From positions 436,120,238 to 436,184,237 of the forward strand of contig NC_066581.1 of the NCBI RefSeq assembly GCF_024323335.1: 64,000 bases of DNA. Direction: 5' to 3'. The notes beneath the pieces are model-generated. The model worked only from the letters and a program-made list of their open reading frames with translations, did not search any database and was not told the DNA's origin. Positions within the stretch are counted from its first letter, which is position 1. Each line of letters begins with the position of its first letter. This stretch comes from Lathyrus oleraceus (Eukaryota > Streptophyta > Magnoliopsida > Fabales > Fabaceae). Positions 32,813-43,591 of this stretch are shown piece after piece. The translations under genes were made by a program, and so were the position numbers.

Positions 32813-34825
32813 TTAACCGGACGCTGAGTCGTCAAAAGGAACACAAAGGTTGAACAAACAAGCTAACAGGGAGTCTGGTACTCGAGCCTGCTAGCTGTCA
32901 AGCAAACACACACAAAAAGAAAAAGGGTGCCCGGAGAGATCTCGCACGATCTCCTGCCTACGTACCTCATCTGGTATGAGGATCAGGGTAACGTAATTCC
33001 CCTTAACAGGGGAGAAACTTTCTCCTAACCAGAGACCGGGAAATAACAAACTAAAAGGGAGACTGACTCGAGCCTAATAGTTGTCATGCAATCCACAATA
33101 GTCCTAGGTTGAGGTATCTAACAAGAGTTTGACTCACACAGGCAGTGAGTCAACTCAAGTCTATCTCTACATACGTCAACTTCCTCAAAAGTTAATCATA
33201 CGACTCCTACAGAAAGGAGATGAGAAGCTAAGCAGATAAACATCAAAAGCAAATAGCACACACTATACACAACCAAGGGGCTCAAGCAAGGTTGGGCTTT
33301 AGTCAAGGGGTCATGTCAACCTCGACAAACAAGCCAACTGGAATGGGTATTTTGAGCTCTTAACCCTAACATTGAGAGTTAGGGTGAAGCAGATGAAATG
33401 GGAAGTGAGGGTAAGACCTCACAGCTCTTATCCCTGGCCTGGGAGAGCTTTAATCAATAGAAAGTGTGGGAGTTCAGAATGAAGGAACTCTTCTCCACAT
33501 GACTGACACTACAAGATCTTTGGTTTTTATTCAAAGTGCATCAACACATGGTGTGAGCAAGATGAATGACACAACAGAATAGCAGGGGATGGATTACACA
33601 TCCCTTTTATCTGTCAATTGCCTCTTAAGAGGACTTAACCTGCTTGGCACAAAATTAAACAAACAAAAACATGGCCTCTTAAGGAGGGCTTCAGACAGGT
33701 GCCTGCCAGTAACAGCAGGTCTTCCAGACTACATGAAGATCAAGGAATTATACCTAAGTGGTATGCCAACCACAGCAAAGCAAAGCAAAGTTCAAATGAA
33801 CTTAAAGCAACTTAGGTACCTGTGGAAACAACTAAACCAATCAGTACAGAATTTAGACAAACAGACAACAATCAATATCAAACAGACAATCCCAATGTAC
33901 AACAAATAAACCATAAAGCAAACTCAAATGAGCTATCATCAACCTACAAAACAGCAAATGTTAGCAATCAATAGCAAATATCAACATTTAAATGATGAAG
34001 TATCATCAACCATGGAGATTAAGTGCTTGATCCTGAAATTCAAAGCTCACATGTAAGTACATACCACTAGGTCAAAGCCTAGGGTCAAAGGTGAAGAAAA
34101 AATTCAAAACAGGAGCTGAAATTCAACACAATGCAACTTCAAACACATATTAACATGTCCTAAAAAGGACCAGAACAAAATCATCAAGCAAAGGCATTTC
34201 ATGTGCAAGAGAATTCAAAGACAATTTCAAAGCTCATATTTGGACATTGAGAATGAAAAATCCAAATTAAAACAGAAATGATTCAAATAATTATGGAAAA
34301 AATTATGAGCATTCAACACATCCAACATGATCATCATACAAAAAATCAGAAGCATCCAAGTTCAAATGGCATGGAAATAAAATGGCACAAGTTAGACATC
34401 CAAAGGTGTGACACAAATTGTCACACCATGTTAACATGTACACAAAACAGAAATAATAAATGGGAAAAATACCAAACCAAGACCAAAATGTCAGTTATCA
34501 TGTCAAGAATCATCATGCAAAATATATTAGCAATTGGATCAATATTGATCATTTTACACTAGCATGAATGGAGCAAGGTCACAAATATGTACATGTTCAC
34601 ATACTCAACCACAATTCAAAATACAGAAAGTGTAAAATCATCAAAATACCACCAAAACATTCTAGACAAACATAGGGTCATGCTACAAAAAATTTGGAAT
34701 TAATTGAGCCATTTTTCAATTTATTATGGATTTTTAAAGTTGGTAAAAAAATGTGAAATAAAATGATCATGAACATGTGGAAATTGGAGGGAAAAAGGTA
34801 ATAAGGAAATTAATTTGAAAAACAC

Positions 34826-34852
34826 TGCTACCAGGAATCGAACCTGGTAGCA
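34826..34852 (-). other. tRNA T-arm-like hairpin in Ogre-5 LTR
   Basis: On the minus strand a perfect stem TGCTACCAGG/CCTGGTAGCA encloses the 7-base loop TTCGATT, which is a tRNA T-arm with its B-box core. An identical copy is at 52960-52986. No complete tRNA cloverleaf is seen around it. Confidence 0.7.
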
Positions 34853-35660
34853 TTTTGAAAAGTAGCGCGACTGGCCTTTAAACGCTGTCGTTTTGGCAGC
34901 GAGCCCTAGTTCAGCATAGCGACGGTCCAAACCGACGCAAAGGACGCAGAACCGACGATAAATGCAGATCTTCATCTTCCTCACGAAGGAGATGAAGAAC
35001 AGTGATGAAGTTCATCACAAATTTCCAGATTTTTTTCAAAGTTTCCATAATTTCAAAATTAATACACCAAACGAACGGCCATGCATTGAGGAACATAGAT
35101 CAATCATTATTTCATGCAAATTCATCATGAATTTCAAGAATCGAATCAAAACATTCTAGATCTACAAAACTTCAATTCCACATAACTTCATGAATATTGC
35201 ATCATTTTACATGAAAATTTCACCAGAATCATCAGCATTCAATGTTCTACAAGATTATGCATACAAAACAAAGAATTAAAAGGATTAAAAATGTGACCTC
35301 TTGAAGAACAGTTCTTGAAAACGCACGATCCAAGGCCTTGCAATGATCCAAATCAACTCTAGAACACTTGTAGTGATGTTTGATGAAGAAATTGAAGCTT
35401 GGAAACGTGTAGATCTTGCTTAATTTGCCTTTGCCATTTTTGAGTTCTTGAGCTTCACATGCACAATTCTGGTCCAAAAATGATGATTCAATGCTTGATC
35501 TATGTTGAATCCATACCAAGGAACAAGAATATGGAAGAAGATAGCAAGGTTATATGGAAGAAATTTGAGTTTTGGTTTGGAGAAAAAATGGAGGGAAAAA
35601 CTTCTAGATCTAAAAAATGGTGAAAATGATTAAAACTCTTCCAAATTCTGTTATGATTAA

Positions 35661-35670
35661 GTATATATAC
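35661..35670 (-). promoter_or_regulatory. TATA-like box of Ogre-5 3' LTR
   Basis: GTATATATAC, about 1.26 kb into the LTR on the minus strand; same site at 53796-53805 in the 5' LTR. Confidence 0.55.
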
Positions 35671-36924
35671 CATGTACTAATCCTATTTTAATTAAAATTA
35701 ATCAAGGTTTAGTTGAAGTTAAGCAAGATAAGGTGTGGTGACAAAAAATGAAATTTGGTGGTGCATGGCTAATGCATGCGTGAACAGTGTCATATGGGAG
35801 CTCATTTTCACTCAAAATCTTCCCATGCACATGTTGGCAATGGCATTTAGTCCATACAATGCACCAATTTCAAATTGGCAATTTTTCCTCCAAAATTGAC
35901 TTGAAATAGCAAATGATTATGTATAACATTTTATGCCATGTGATGATTGATTTGGAAACTTCATGACATGAGAAGCATTTTGCAAAAAGAACCACCAAAT
36001 TTGGAGTTATGAACCAAAAGATATGCCCTTTTGAAATCCCATGCACACTTGGCAATGATTGGACCATATCTCCTCCACCATCCATCATAAATTCATGATC
36101 TTGGACTTTTTGGAAATAGGAGAGAGAGATGTTCAACTTTCATGTTGGGCAAAAATTCATTTGAAACTTCTTTGATGATGCAAGATCAAGTTGAATTTGA
36201 ACCAAAACCTTTCCATTTTTGGAAACTTTCAATTATGGGTCACTTTCCATTTTTGGCAACTTTTGCCATGACTTCAAACTCTTCAAGATATGCATTTGTA
36301 ATGATAAATAAGCCTCTTTTGGACATGAATGAGATGTTGAAACTCATTTCTCCACTTCCAAACCCTCAGTTGACTTGCAGTTGACTTTTCTGAGCCCTAG
36401 ATGACTTAAACATGCACAGATGACTTTGAGCCTCAACCACTTAATGAAAGGGCTCCAAAATGAAACCCTTAACTTGTACGAGCTCAATATAATGACCATA
36501 TGATCTCCATCCAAGAAATAAACCCCATCTCCTTGAGAAACCCTGATTGGTAGAATGGCACTGATTAGGGTTGACCAGAGGTCAAAACCCTAATCCCAAG
36601 GAATCTGAGCATGAATTCTGAAACCTTTGAGGATGACATAACCATGATGATGATGATGTACCCTTGCAATCAAGATAATGCTCAACCTCCTTGAAGAACC
36701 AAGAAAATCCTAATTGAAGCACAAACCCTTAGATGGCTGGTGATCAATCCATGAGACCCTCAGGCCTGAATCTTTCAACCTCTCTATCTTCTGAGAAAGA
36801 CTTAGGAGGATGACTTGCTTGTTCTCACATGATATGCCATATGCAAATTCCTAATGCCCTAAAAAATGAAATGCAAAATACTAAACTAGTCCCAAGAAGA
36901 GGAGGGCAAACTTTGAGGTGTTAC

Positions 36925-36937
36925 AGCTGCCCCTATT
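36925..36937 (-). other. Ogre-5 polypurine tract
   Basis: The minus strand reads GAATAGGGGCAGC immediately before the 3' LTR, identical to the Ogre-4 PPT at 56170-56182. Confidence 0.85.
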
Positions 36938-39838
36938 CAATCCACTGTGAACCTGTTGATATGAATAGCCTCGACTTTCAGATGATCAGGATGAAGAGTG
37001 ATTGAATACCAAGAACAGACGAACAATTTGCACTCTGATGGGAAATAATTAACAATGCCTGTCAGAATCGGCAAAGAAGCAATCTCAAAAGAAGAATCTG
37101 TCTGGCACGGTGAAAGTCGGCATGAGTACCGAAAAGGAATGTTGACCTGGATACCAAAATAAATGGTAACACAGGAACAACCATGGCCCGAACGCCGCAT
37201 CCGCTGGGGATTATTATTATTTATTTATTTTACTTTCTCTTGAACCCCGAAACTTTTTTTGATTGATGGTTTTTTTTTCTTTTCCTGGACCCCGAACAAA
37301 TATTTTCTTTCGTGCAGATGATCCCGGATCACCGCAATTGAACCCCGACACCTTCATAGTAGTCTTGTTTGCCAAACAATGAACCCCGCTCTCCAATTGA
37401 ACCCCAGTCGCCTGACGATAACTCGTGATCTCCGTTGTGAACCCCGTTCTCCAGAAAACACCCCATGTCTCCCTTTCTCCATTTGGACCCCGCTCTCTAG
37501 AAAATGCCCAACATCTCCTCCTCTCCATTTGAACCCCTTTCTCCATTTTCTTGTGATAATTCCGCTGGCAATGTCGGAAATAACACCAAAACACCACTCT
37601 GATGGCGGCATATCAGAGGGTACACCTTCACGAAAGGAAGGTAACATGTGCATCTCTTCCTTAGAAGACACCCATAACGACCTCTGTTGGCCTCAGCCAA
37701 AGTCTAAGGTGACACATGATCAGAAGACAATCCTGAGGACCTCATCCCGGATATAATCTTCAACTCCAATCTCTATTTGAACCCCGTTCTCCAGAAAATG
37801 CCGCAACACTTCCCTTTCTTCAATTGAAATGTATTTTCGCGCTGATCGCGAAACGTTCTTTGATTTTATTTCCATCTCCGCCCGATAGAAAAATTTCCTC
37901 CAATATCGCACTACTGGGGAACATTGTTACTTCAACGTCATGATGCTAAACTCCTCAGAGTAACATCTTCCAACTTCTATCTCGCACGACAGAAATCTCC
38001 TCCAATATCGCACTACTGGGGAATATGGTTGACCCAACACCACGATGCTAAACTCTTCGGAGTAACATCTTCACCATCCGGCGAAACCAACTCCCAAGCG
38101 GTAACCACAGCTCGAGTAACTGATGCTTGCAATGCTGATGCTGATCTTCTAACTAGCGAAACCACTTCTCAAACGGTAACCACGGCTTGAGTAGCATCTT
38201 CACCCACTGGCGAAACCAAATCTCAAACGGTAACCACGGCTTGAGACTAGCTTATACTTGCAATGATGATGCATGATTTTTTTTAGCGTAATGCTCCATA
38301 ATCATGGAAATGCTACGCAATTTATTATACAATATTCTATGATCTCCTAAATGATGAATGCATAAAAAGTATCCCCCTCAAGGGACTCTTCTGGGGAGCT
38401 CGAGGCACTCTGCTGAGGAACTCAACAACACTCCAACCTCCACCCTGCTGGGGAATAGCACTGCCGTTGGGGAAAGGACCACCCTTACCAAGGATGACCT
38501 CCACTGAACCCGATCCACTTGGGGACTTCGCTGGGGAAGAAACCACCAACGCATTTTGTGGGGAAAACAACAATCTTTGACATGCTGGGGAAAAGCCAGC
38601 AACGGACACCTCCGCTGGGGCAATAGCAACCTTCAGGCCTGGCTACTGAGGAAACACCGATCTCAAACATGCTGGGGAGATAACCATCCCGACCCTGCTA
38701 GGGAAATCACAGACCTTGAATCTGCTGGGGAGGTAATAATCCCAACTCTGCTTGGGGAAACAAGGAAAGTCTGGCACAGAACACCCGTTGACTCGTCGAA
38801 CCCTGGTATTCAACATCTAAACCCAATATCAAATTTCCACTTTTGAGAGCTCCCAGACTCGTCTAGACTTTTCTGATTCATCACCTTGTATTCTCGACTT
38901 CTCCGTACTCCACAGAGATCGCACTCCCTGGATTCATACAAACTTTCCAGTCTTCAGACTTTGAAGAGTCTTCTTGATTAATTCTCAAGGATCGCCGCAC
39001 GTCTTTCGTTGTCTTTTCACCATTCTTCAATCCTCTTGTCCCTGACTGGACTCCACGGGGATCTCTTGTCAAAAAGGCTTCACATCACAACTTGCAAGTG
39101 AGTGAAAATATCTAACAACACCTACAAAAGAGATCGTTAGATAAAAACGTGCCCCAGGCGTGCCAAAATTTCAACATTTGGGTCACTCCACCTTCCAAAT
39201 AAGATTTCAAGTTTTCAATCTTATAAACATGCATTGGAAGGGACCTCCATGTATCAAAATACAAAGATTCCTTATCACAATAAACGGATGTTTTTGCAAT
39301 CAAAGCGGAAATGAAAACAAAAACAAAATTATTTGACTGAATATGCATTTTATTGATTGAAAAAAGTGTGGCTCAAAATTGAGCAATACAAAGGAAGCAA
39401 TTCCTGAAAAGAGGTAATTGCGCACAAAAGGAAAAATCTATCCTAATGGCAATGGGAAACCGCGATCTCATCGAGTTCCAACTCGGTTACACCCCATATG
39501 TCCTCAGACTTTCCGTGCTTTCTGCCTTCTGAACAAGACGGTTCCGACTGATCCCTGTCGGGGATTATCCATGTGTCTTAACCCAAGCACAAACGATCAT
39601 GCTAGACGCAGTTGTTCGTTTCAATCCCTCTTTTGCCTGGACCGCCCTTTCGGGTTTTCAGTCCACCGGGATACCCTTTTTTGCCCAAGCCGCCTTTTCA
39701 GGTTTTCGACTTGCCGGGTGTACAGTTTTTTCTTTTTATCCCTAATTTTTGCCCGAACCTTTTCATCATTTTTTCTTGGTTCGCCGGGATGCCCATTTTT
39801 GCCTGGACTATTTTATTCTTTTCGTCCAGCGGGTCTCT
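36938..39838 (-). other. Ogre-5 hypervariable 3' UTR with repeats
   Basis: About 2.9 kb without coding content. From left to right on the plus strand: about nine copies of a unit with GAACCCCG and CTCCAGAAAATGCCC (37230-37800), a twofold unit with CACTACTGGGGAA (37880-38060), a threefold unit with GGCGAAACCAA and CGGTAACCACGGCTTGAG (38070-38245), about a dozen CTGCTGGGGAA motifs (38380-38760), and four stem modules next to the pol stop (39638-39829). Tandem repeats in Ogre 3' UTRs are known to be hypervariable and a source of satellites. Confidence 0.8.
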
Positions 39839-41515
39839 TTATACGAAGTATTTTTTAACTGCGTCCGCATTCACAGGGGATGGAAAATCCTCGCCATCCA
39901 TGGTCGTCAACAACAAGGCTCCGCCAGAGAAAACCTTCTTGACCACGAATGGACCTTTATAGTTGGGTGTCCACTTGCCCCTTCGATCGTTTTGAGGAGG
40001 AAGGATCCTTTTCAACACCATGTCTCCCACGTGATATACCCGAGGTCGCACCTTTCGGTCAAAAGCGCGCTTCATTCTCTGCTGGTACAACTGCCTATGA
40101 CTGATGGCCACCAGCCTTTTTTCCTCAATCAGGCTCAATTCTTCGTACCGAGTCCTTACCCATTCAGCCTCTTGCAATTTCACGTCCATCAGGACTCTCA
40201 GTGATGGGATCTGGACCTCAACCGGTAGCACCGCTTCCATCCCATATACAAGTGAGAAAGGCGTTGCCCCAGTAGATGTACGCACCGAGGTTCGGTACCC
40301 ATGTAACGCAAACGGCAACATCTCGTGCCAATCTTTATAGGTCACGACCATTTTCTGCATAATCTTCTTAATATTCTTATTGGCTGCCTCGACCGCCCCA
40401 TTCATTTTCGGACGATAAGGAGAAGAATTGTGATGCTCGATCTTGAATTCCAGGCACAGTTCTGCCATCATCTTGTTGTTCAAATTAGAACCATTATCAG
40501 TAATGATTCTTTCGGAAACCCCATATCTGCAAATGATGTCTCTCTTCAGGAACCTGGCCACGACCTGCTTCGTCACGTTTGCATAAGAGGCTGCTTCCAC
40601 CCACTTGGTGAAGTAATCAATAGCCACTAATATGAACCGATGCCCATTCGAAGTCGTAGGCTCAATTTTTCTGATCATATCAATGCCCCACATAGCAAAC
40701 GGCCACGGAGACGATATTAAGCTCAACGGGTTTGGAGGCACGTGCACCTTGTCAGCATAAATCTGGCATTTATGACACTTCCGCACAAAATTGAAACATT
40801 GGGCCTCCATTGTCATCCAATAATAACCAGCTCGTAACAACTTTTTCACCATTGCATTCCCACTGGCATGGGTACCGAATGACCCCTCGTGAACCTCTTT
40901 CATCAACTGGTTTGCTTCTTTGTCATCGACGCATCTGAGCAAGACCCAATCGAAATTCCGCTTGTACAAAACCCCATCCTTGTTCAGATAGAACACCATG
41001 GCCAACCTCCTCAGAGTCTTTCGGTCCTTCTTGGGTGCTCCCTCAGGATATTCTTGGGTTTCCAAATAGCGCTTGATATCGTAATACCACGGCTTCTCAT
41101 CGTCAGGCATTGTGTCAACAGCAAACACATAAGTCGGTCTATCCAGACGCCCCACCTTAACACTTGGGAACTGATTCCACCACTGCACCTTAATCAAGGC
41201 AGCCAGAGTAGCCAAAGCATCTGCCAACGGATTCTCTTCTCTCGGCACATGATGCAATTTCACCTTGGTGAAGAACGTCAACAGTCTCCTCGTATAGTCC
41301 CGGTATGGAATCAAATGAGATTGATGCGTATACCATTTTCCGTTAACCTGATTCACAACCAAAGCTGAATCTCCATATATGACAAGGTTCTTGATCCTCA
41401 AATCAATCGCCTCTTCAATACCCAATATGCAAGCTTCGTATTCAGCCACGTTGTTGGTGCACTCAAATGTTAGTCGGGCAGCAAAAGGAATGTGGGATCC
41501 TTTCGGCGTAACCAA
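39839..41515 (-). pseudogene. pol: Ogre-5 second RNase H and integrase
   Basis: Opens inside the second RNase H (TPKGSHIPFAARLTFECTN, YGDSALVVNQVNGKW, ENPLADALATL), then the integrase with the HHCC finger (HEGSFGTHASG...KCHKCQIYADK), catalytic segments GIDMIRK, TDNGSN and AVEAANKN, and the C-terminal LVLKRILPP-like block (MVLKRILPPQNDRRGKW). Uninterrupted to its stop, at full usual length. It is out of frame with the upstream RT part because of a 2-bp GC gain near 41535 (GGTAGCGCGGTGTTGG). Confidence 0.93.
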
Positions 41516-42879
41516 AACAGCACCAACACCGCGCTACCATTCACGTTAACGGCCCCATCAAACATCAGAATCCATTCGGATTCAGGGTCAGGCCCCTCCT
41601 CCGGGATTGGTTCCTCGCAATCTTTCGATTTGAGAAACATGATGTCCTCGTCAGGGAATTCAAACTTCATCGGTTGATAATCCTCAATGGGTTGTTGGGC
41701 GAGGTAATCAGACAATACACTCCCCTTGATTGCTTTCTGAGAAGTATATTGTATATCGTACTCAGTCAAAATCATTTGCCACCTCGCAACCCGTCCGGTC
41801 AATGCTGGCTTTTCAAAAATATACTTGATTGGATCCATCTTGGAAATCAACAAAGTGGTATGAACCAGCATATACTGCCTCAGTCGGCGAGCAGCCCATA
41901 CCAAAGCACAACAAGTTTTCTCGAGCAGTAAATATCTTGTTTCACAGTCGGTAAACCTTTTGCTAAGGTAGTATATGGCATGCTCTTTTCGACCAGACTC
42001 GTCATGCTGCCCCAATACACACCCCATAGACCCCTCGAGGACCGTCAAGTACAGGATTAACGGTCGTCCCTCCACAGGAGGCATCAGAATCGGAGGCTCC
42101 TGCAAATACTCTTTTATTTTTTCAAATTCCGCTTGGCAATCATTATTCCACCTGACCGCTTGATCTTTTCTCAATAACTTGAATATTGGTTCACACGTGG
42201 CTGTTAGATGAGATATGAACCGTGAAATGTAGTTCAATCTACCTAAGAAACCATGAACCTCTTTCTCTGTTCTCGGTTCAGGCATTTCTCTTATTGCTTT
42301 TACTTTAGCAGGATCAACCTCGATTCCTCTTTCGCTTACTATAAACCCCAGCAATTTACCGGACCGCACTCCGAAAGTGCACTTATTCGGATTCAACCTC
42401 AGTCTGAATTGTCTCAATCGGTCAAACAACTTGGCCAGATCCACCAAATGCCCATCTTCTGTTTGGGACTTTGCTATCATGTCATCAACATAGCATTCGA
42501 TTTCATGATGAATCATATCATGAAACAAAGTCACCATGGCCCTCTGATAAGTAGCACCGGCGTTCTTGAGACCAAATGGCATCACCTTATAGCAAAAAGT
42601 GCCCCACGGTGTGATGAACGTTGTTTTATCCATATCATCTGGCGACATTTTGATTTGATTATAGCCAGAAAAGCCATCCATGAAGGAAAACACCGAGAAT
42701 TGAGCTGTATTATCTACCAACACATCAATGTGAGGTAGCGGGAAATCATCCTTCGGGCTAGCTCTGTTCAAATCCCGGTAGTCCACACACATTCTCACCT
42801 TCCCATCCTTCTTCGGGACCGGCACAATATTCGCGACCCAAGGCGGATAATTAGTAACAGCGAGGAAACCAGCATCCAA
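41470..42879 (-). pseudogene. pol: Ogre-5 reverse transcriptase and RNase H
   Basis: RT motifs PVPKKDGKVRMCVDYRDLN, FSFMDGFSGYNQI and catalytic YVDD near 42493-42482. RNase H follows with GCVLGQHDESGRKEHAIYYLS and a KPALTGRVARWQMILTEYD block, then the start of the second RNase H (MFDGAVNVNG), where the frame is lost. The N-terminal side is in frame with 43321-42886, separated only by TAG 42888-42886 (Gln expected from Ogre-4, VQKQLDAG). Confidence 0.94.
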
Positions 42880-42885
42880 CTGCTT

Positions 42886-43321
42886 CTACACTTCCTCTTT
42901 GATTTTCATGGCCATCTCAGGTCGAGTTCTGTGCAACTTCTGCTTCATTGGAGGACAATCTACTCTCAACGGTAGCTTGTGCACAACGATATCGGTATCC
43001 AACCCTGGCATATCCTGATAAGACCAGGCGAAGATATCAACTGATTCTTTCAACAACGCTATCATTCTGCTCTTAACACTCGCCTCCAAAGCAGCCCCAA
43101 CTTTCACTTCCTTTCTGACCTTGTCGGTACCCAGATTCACAACCTCTACCTGTTCCTCGTGCGGCTGAATCACCTTCTCCTCTTGTTTTAACAACCTGGC
43201 TAATTCCTCCGGCAATTCACAATCTTCTTCTCCTTCTTCTTCGGCATGATAGATCGGATTGTCGAAGTCATATGAGGGTGTAACAGGATTGTTATCAATG
43301 AGATCCGGAGAATGATCGCAT
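42886..43321 (-). pseudogene. pol: Ogre-5 pol N-terminal linker
   Basis: Begins after the intron acceptor and reads CDHSPDLIDN...YDFDNPIYHAEEEGEEDCE, an acidic linker, then VDIFAWSYQDMPGLDTDIVV and KQKLHRTRPEM. It ends at TAG 42888-42886. Parallel to Ogre-4 27348-27726. Confidence 0.85.
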
Positions 43322-43591
43322 CTGCATGAATGTTGATTCATGCATTGCTTTAGAACCGGAGCGAAGCAAATAAAAATGAAAACGAACATTGCCATTTTTA
43401 TTTTTGTTTTTATTAAACTGCAAAAATAAATGAAAAACAGGGAACACCGCTTTTAATTGAAAAACATCCATTTATTAATGATGCAAATATTGCAAAATGA
43501 AACATGAGGTGGCCCTTACAATGAACCATTACGTTTCGGGCAAAACGCATGGCTTTCATGCAGACAAAATTGAAAAACAGAAAAATATTAC
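43322..43591 (-). other. Ogre-5 putative pro/RT intron
   Basis: Minus-strand donor GTAATATTTTT at 43591, acceptor TTCATGCAG ending at 43322, 270 bp, phase 2. The pro stop TAA (43590-43588) overlaps the donor. Splicing gives GA plus A, Glu, and continues in frame with pol. Confidence 0.78.

Larger units (their letters stand above)
32043..36924 (-). repeat. Ogre-5 3' LTR
   Basis: 4882 bp. On the minus strand it starts TGTAACACCTC at 36924 and ends CGGATGCGACA at 32043. Contains a TATA box (35661-35670), a six-unit tandem repeat (32476-32812), a tRNA T-arm-like hairpin (34826-34852) and a 9-bp inverted repeat (34405-34427). About 20 differences from the 5' LTR in the first kb (plus order), by eye. 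Confidence 0.96.

Noticed and set aside
34780..34925. A tRNA gene on the minus strand
   Set aside because: Only the T-arm is convincing; D-arm, anticodon arm and a pairing 5' acceptor strand were not found.
39418..40204. Plus-strand open frames over the end of Ogre-5 integrase
   Set aside because: They lie opposite integrase and the post-pol stem modules; shadow frames.
41470..41530. Alternative C-terminus of Ogre-5 pol (VLVLFWLRRKD)
   Set aside because: Out-of-frame tail caused by a 2-bp insertion; the conserved frame resumes at 41515.
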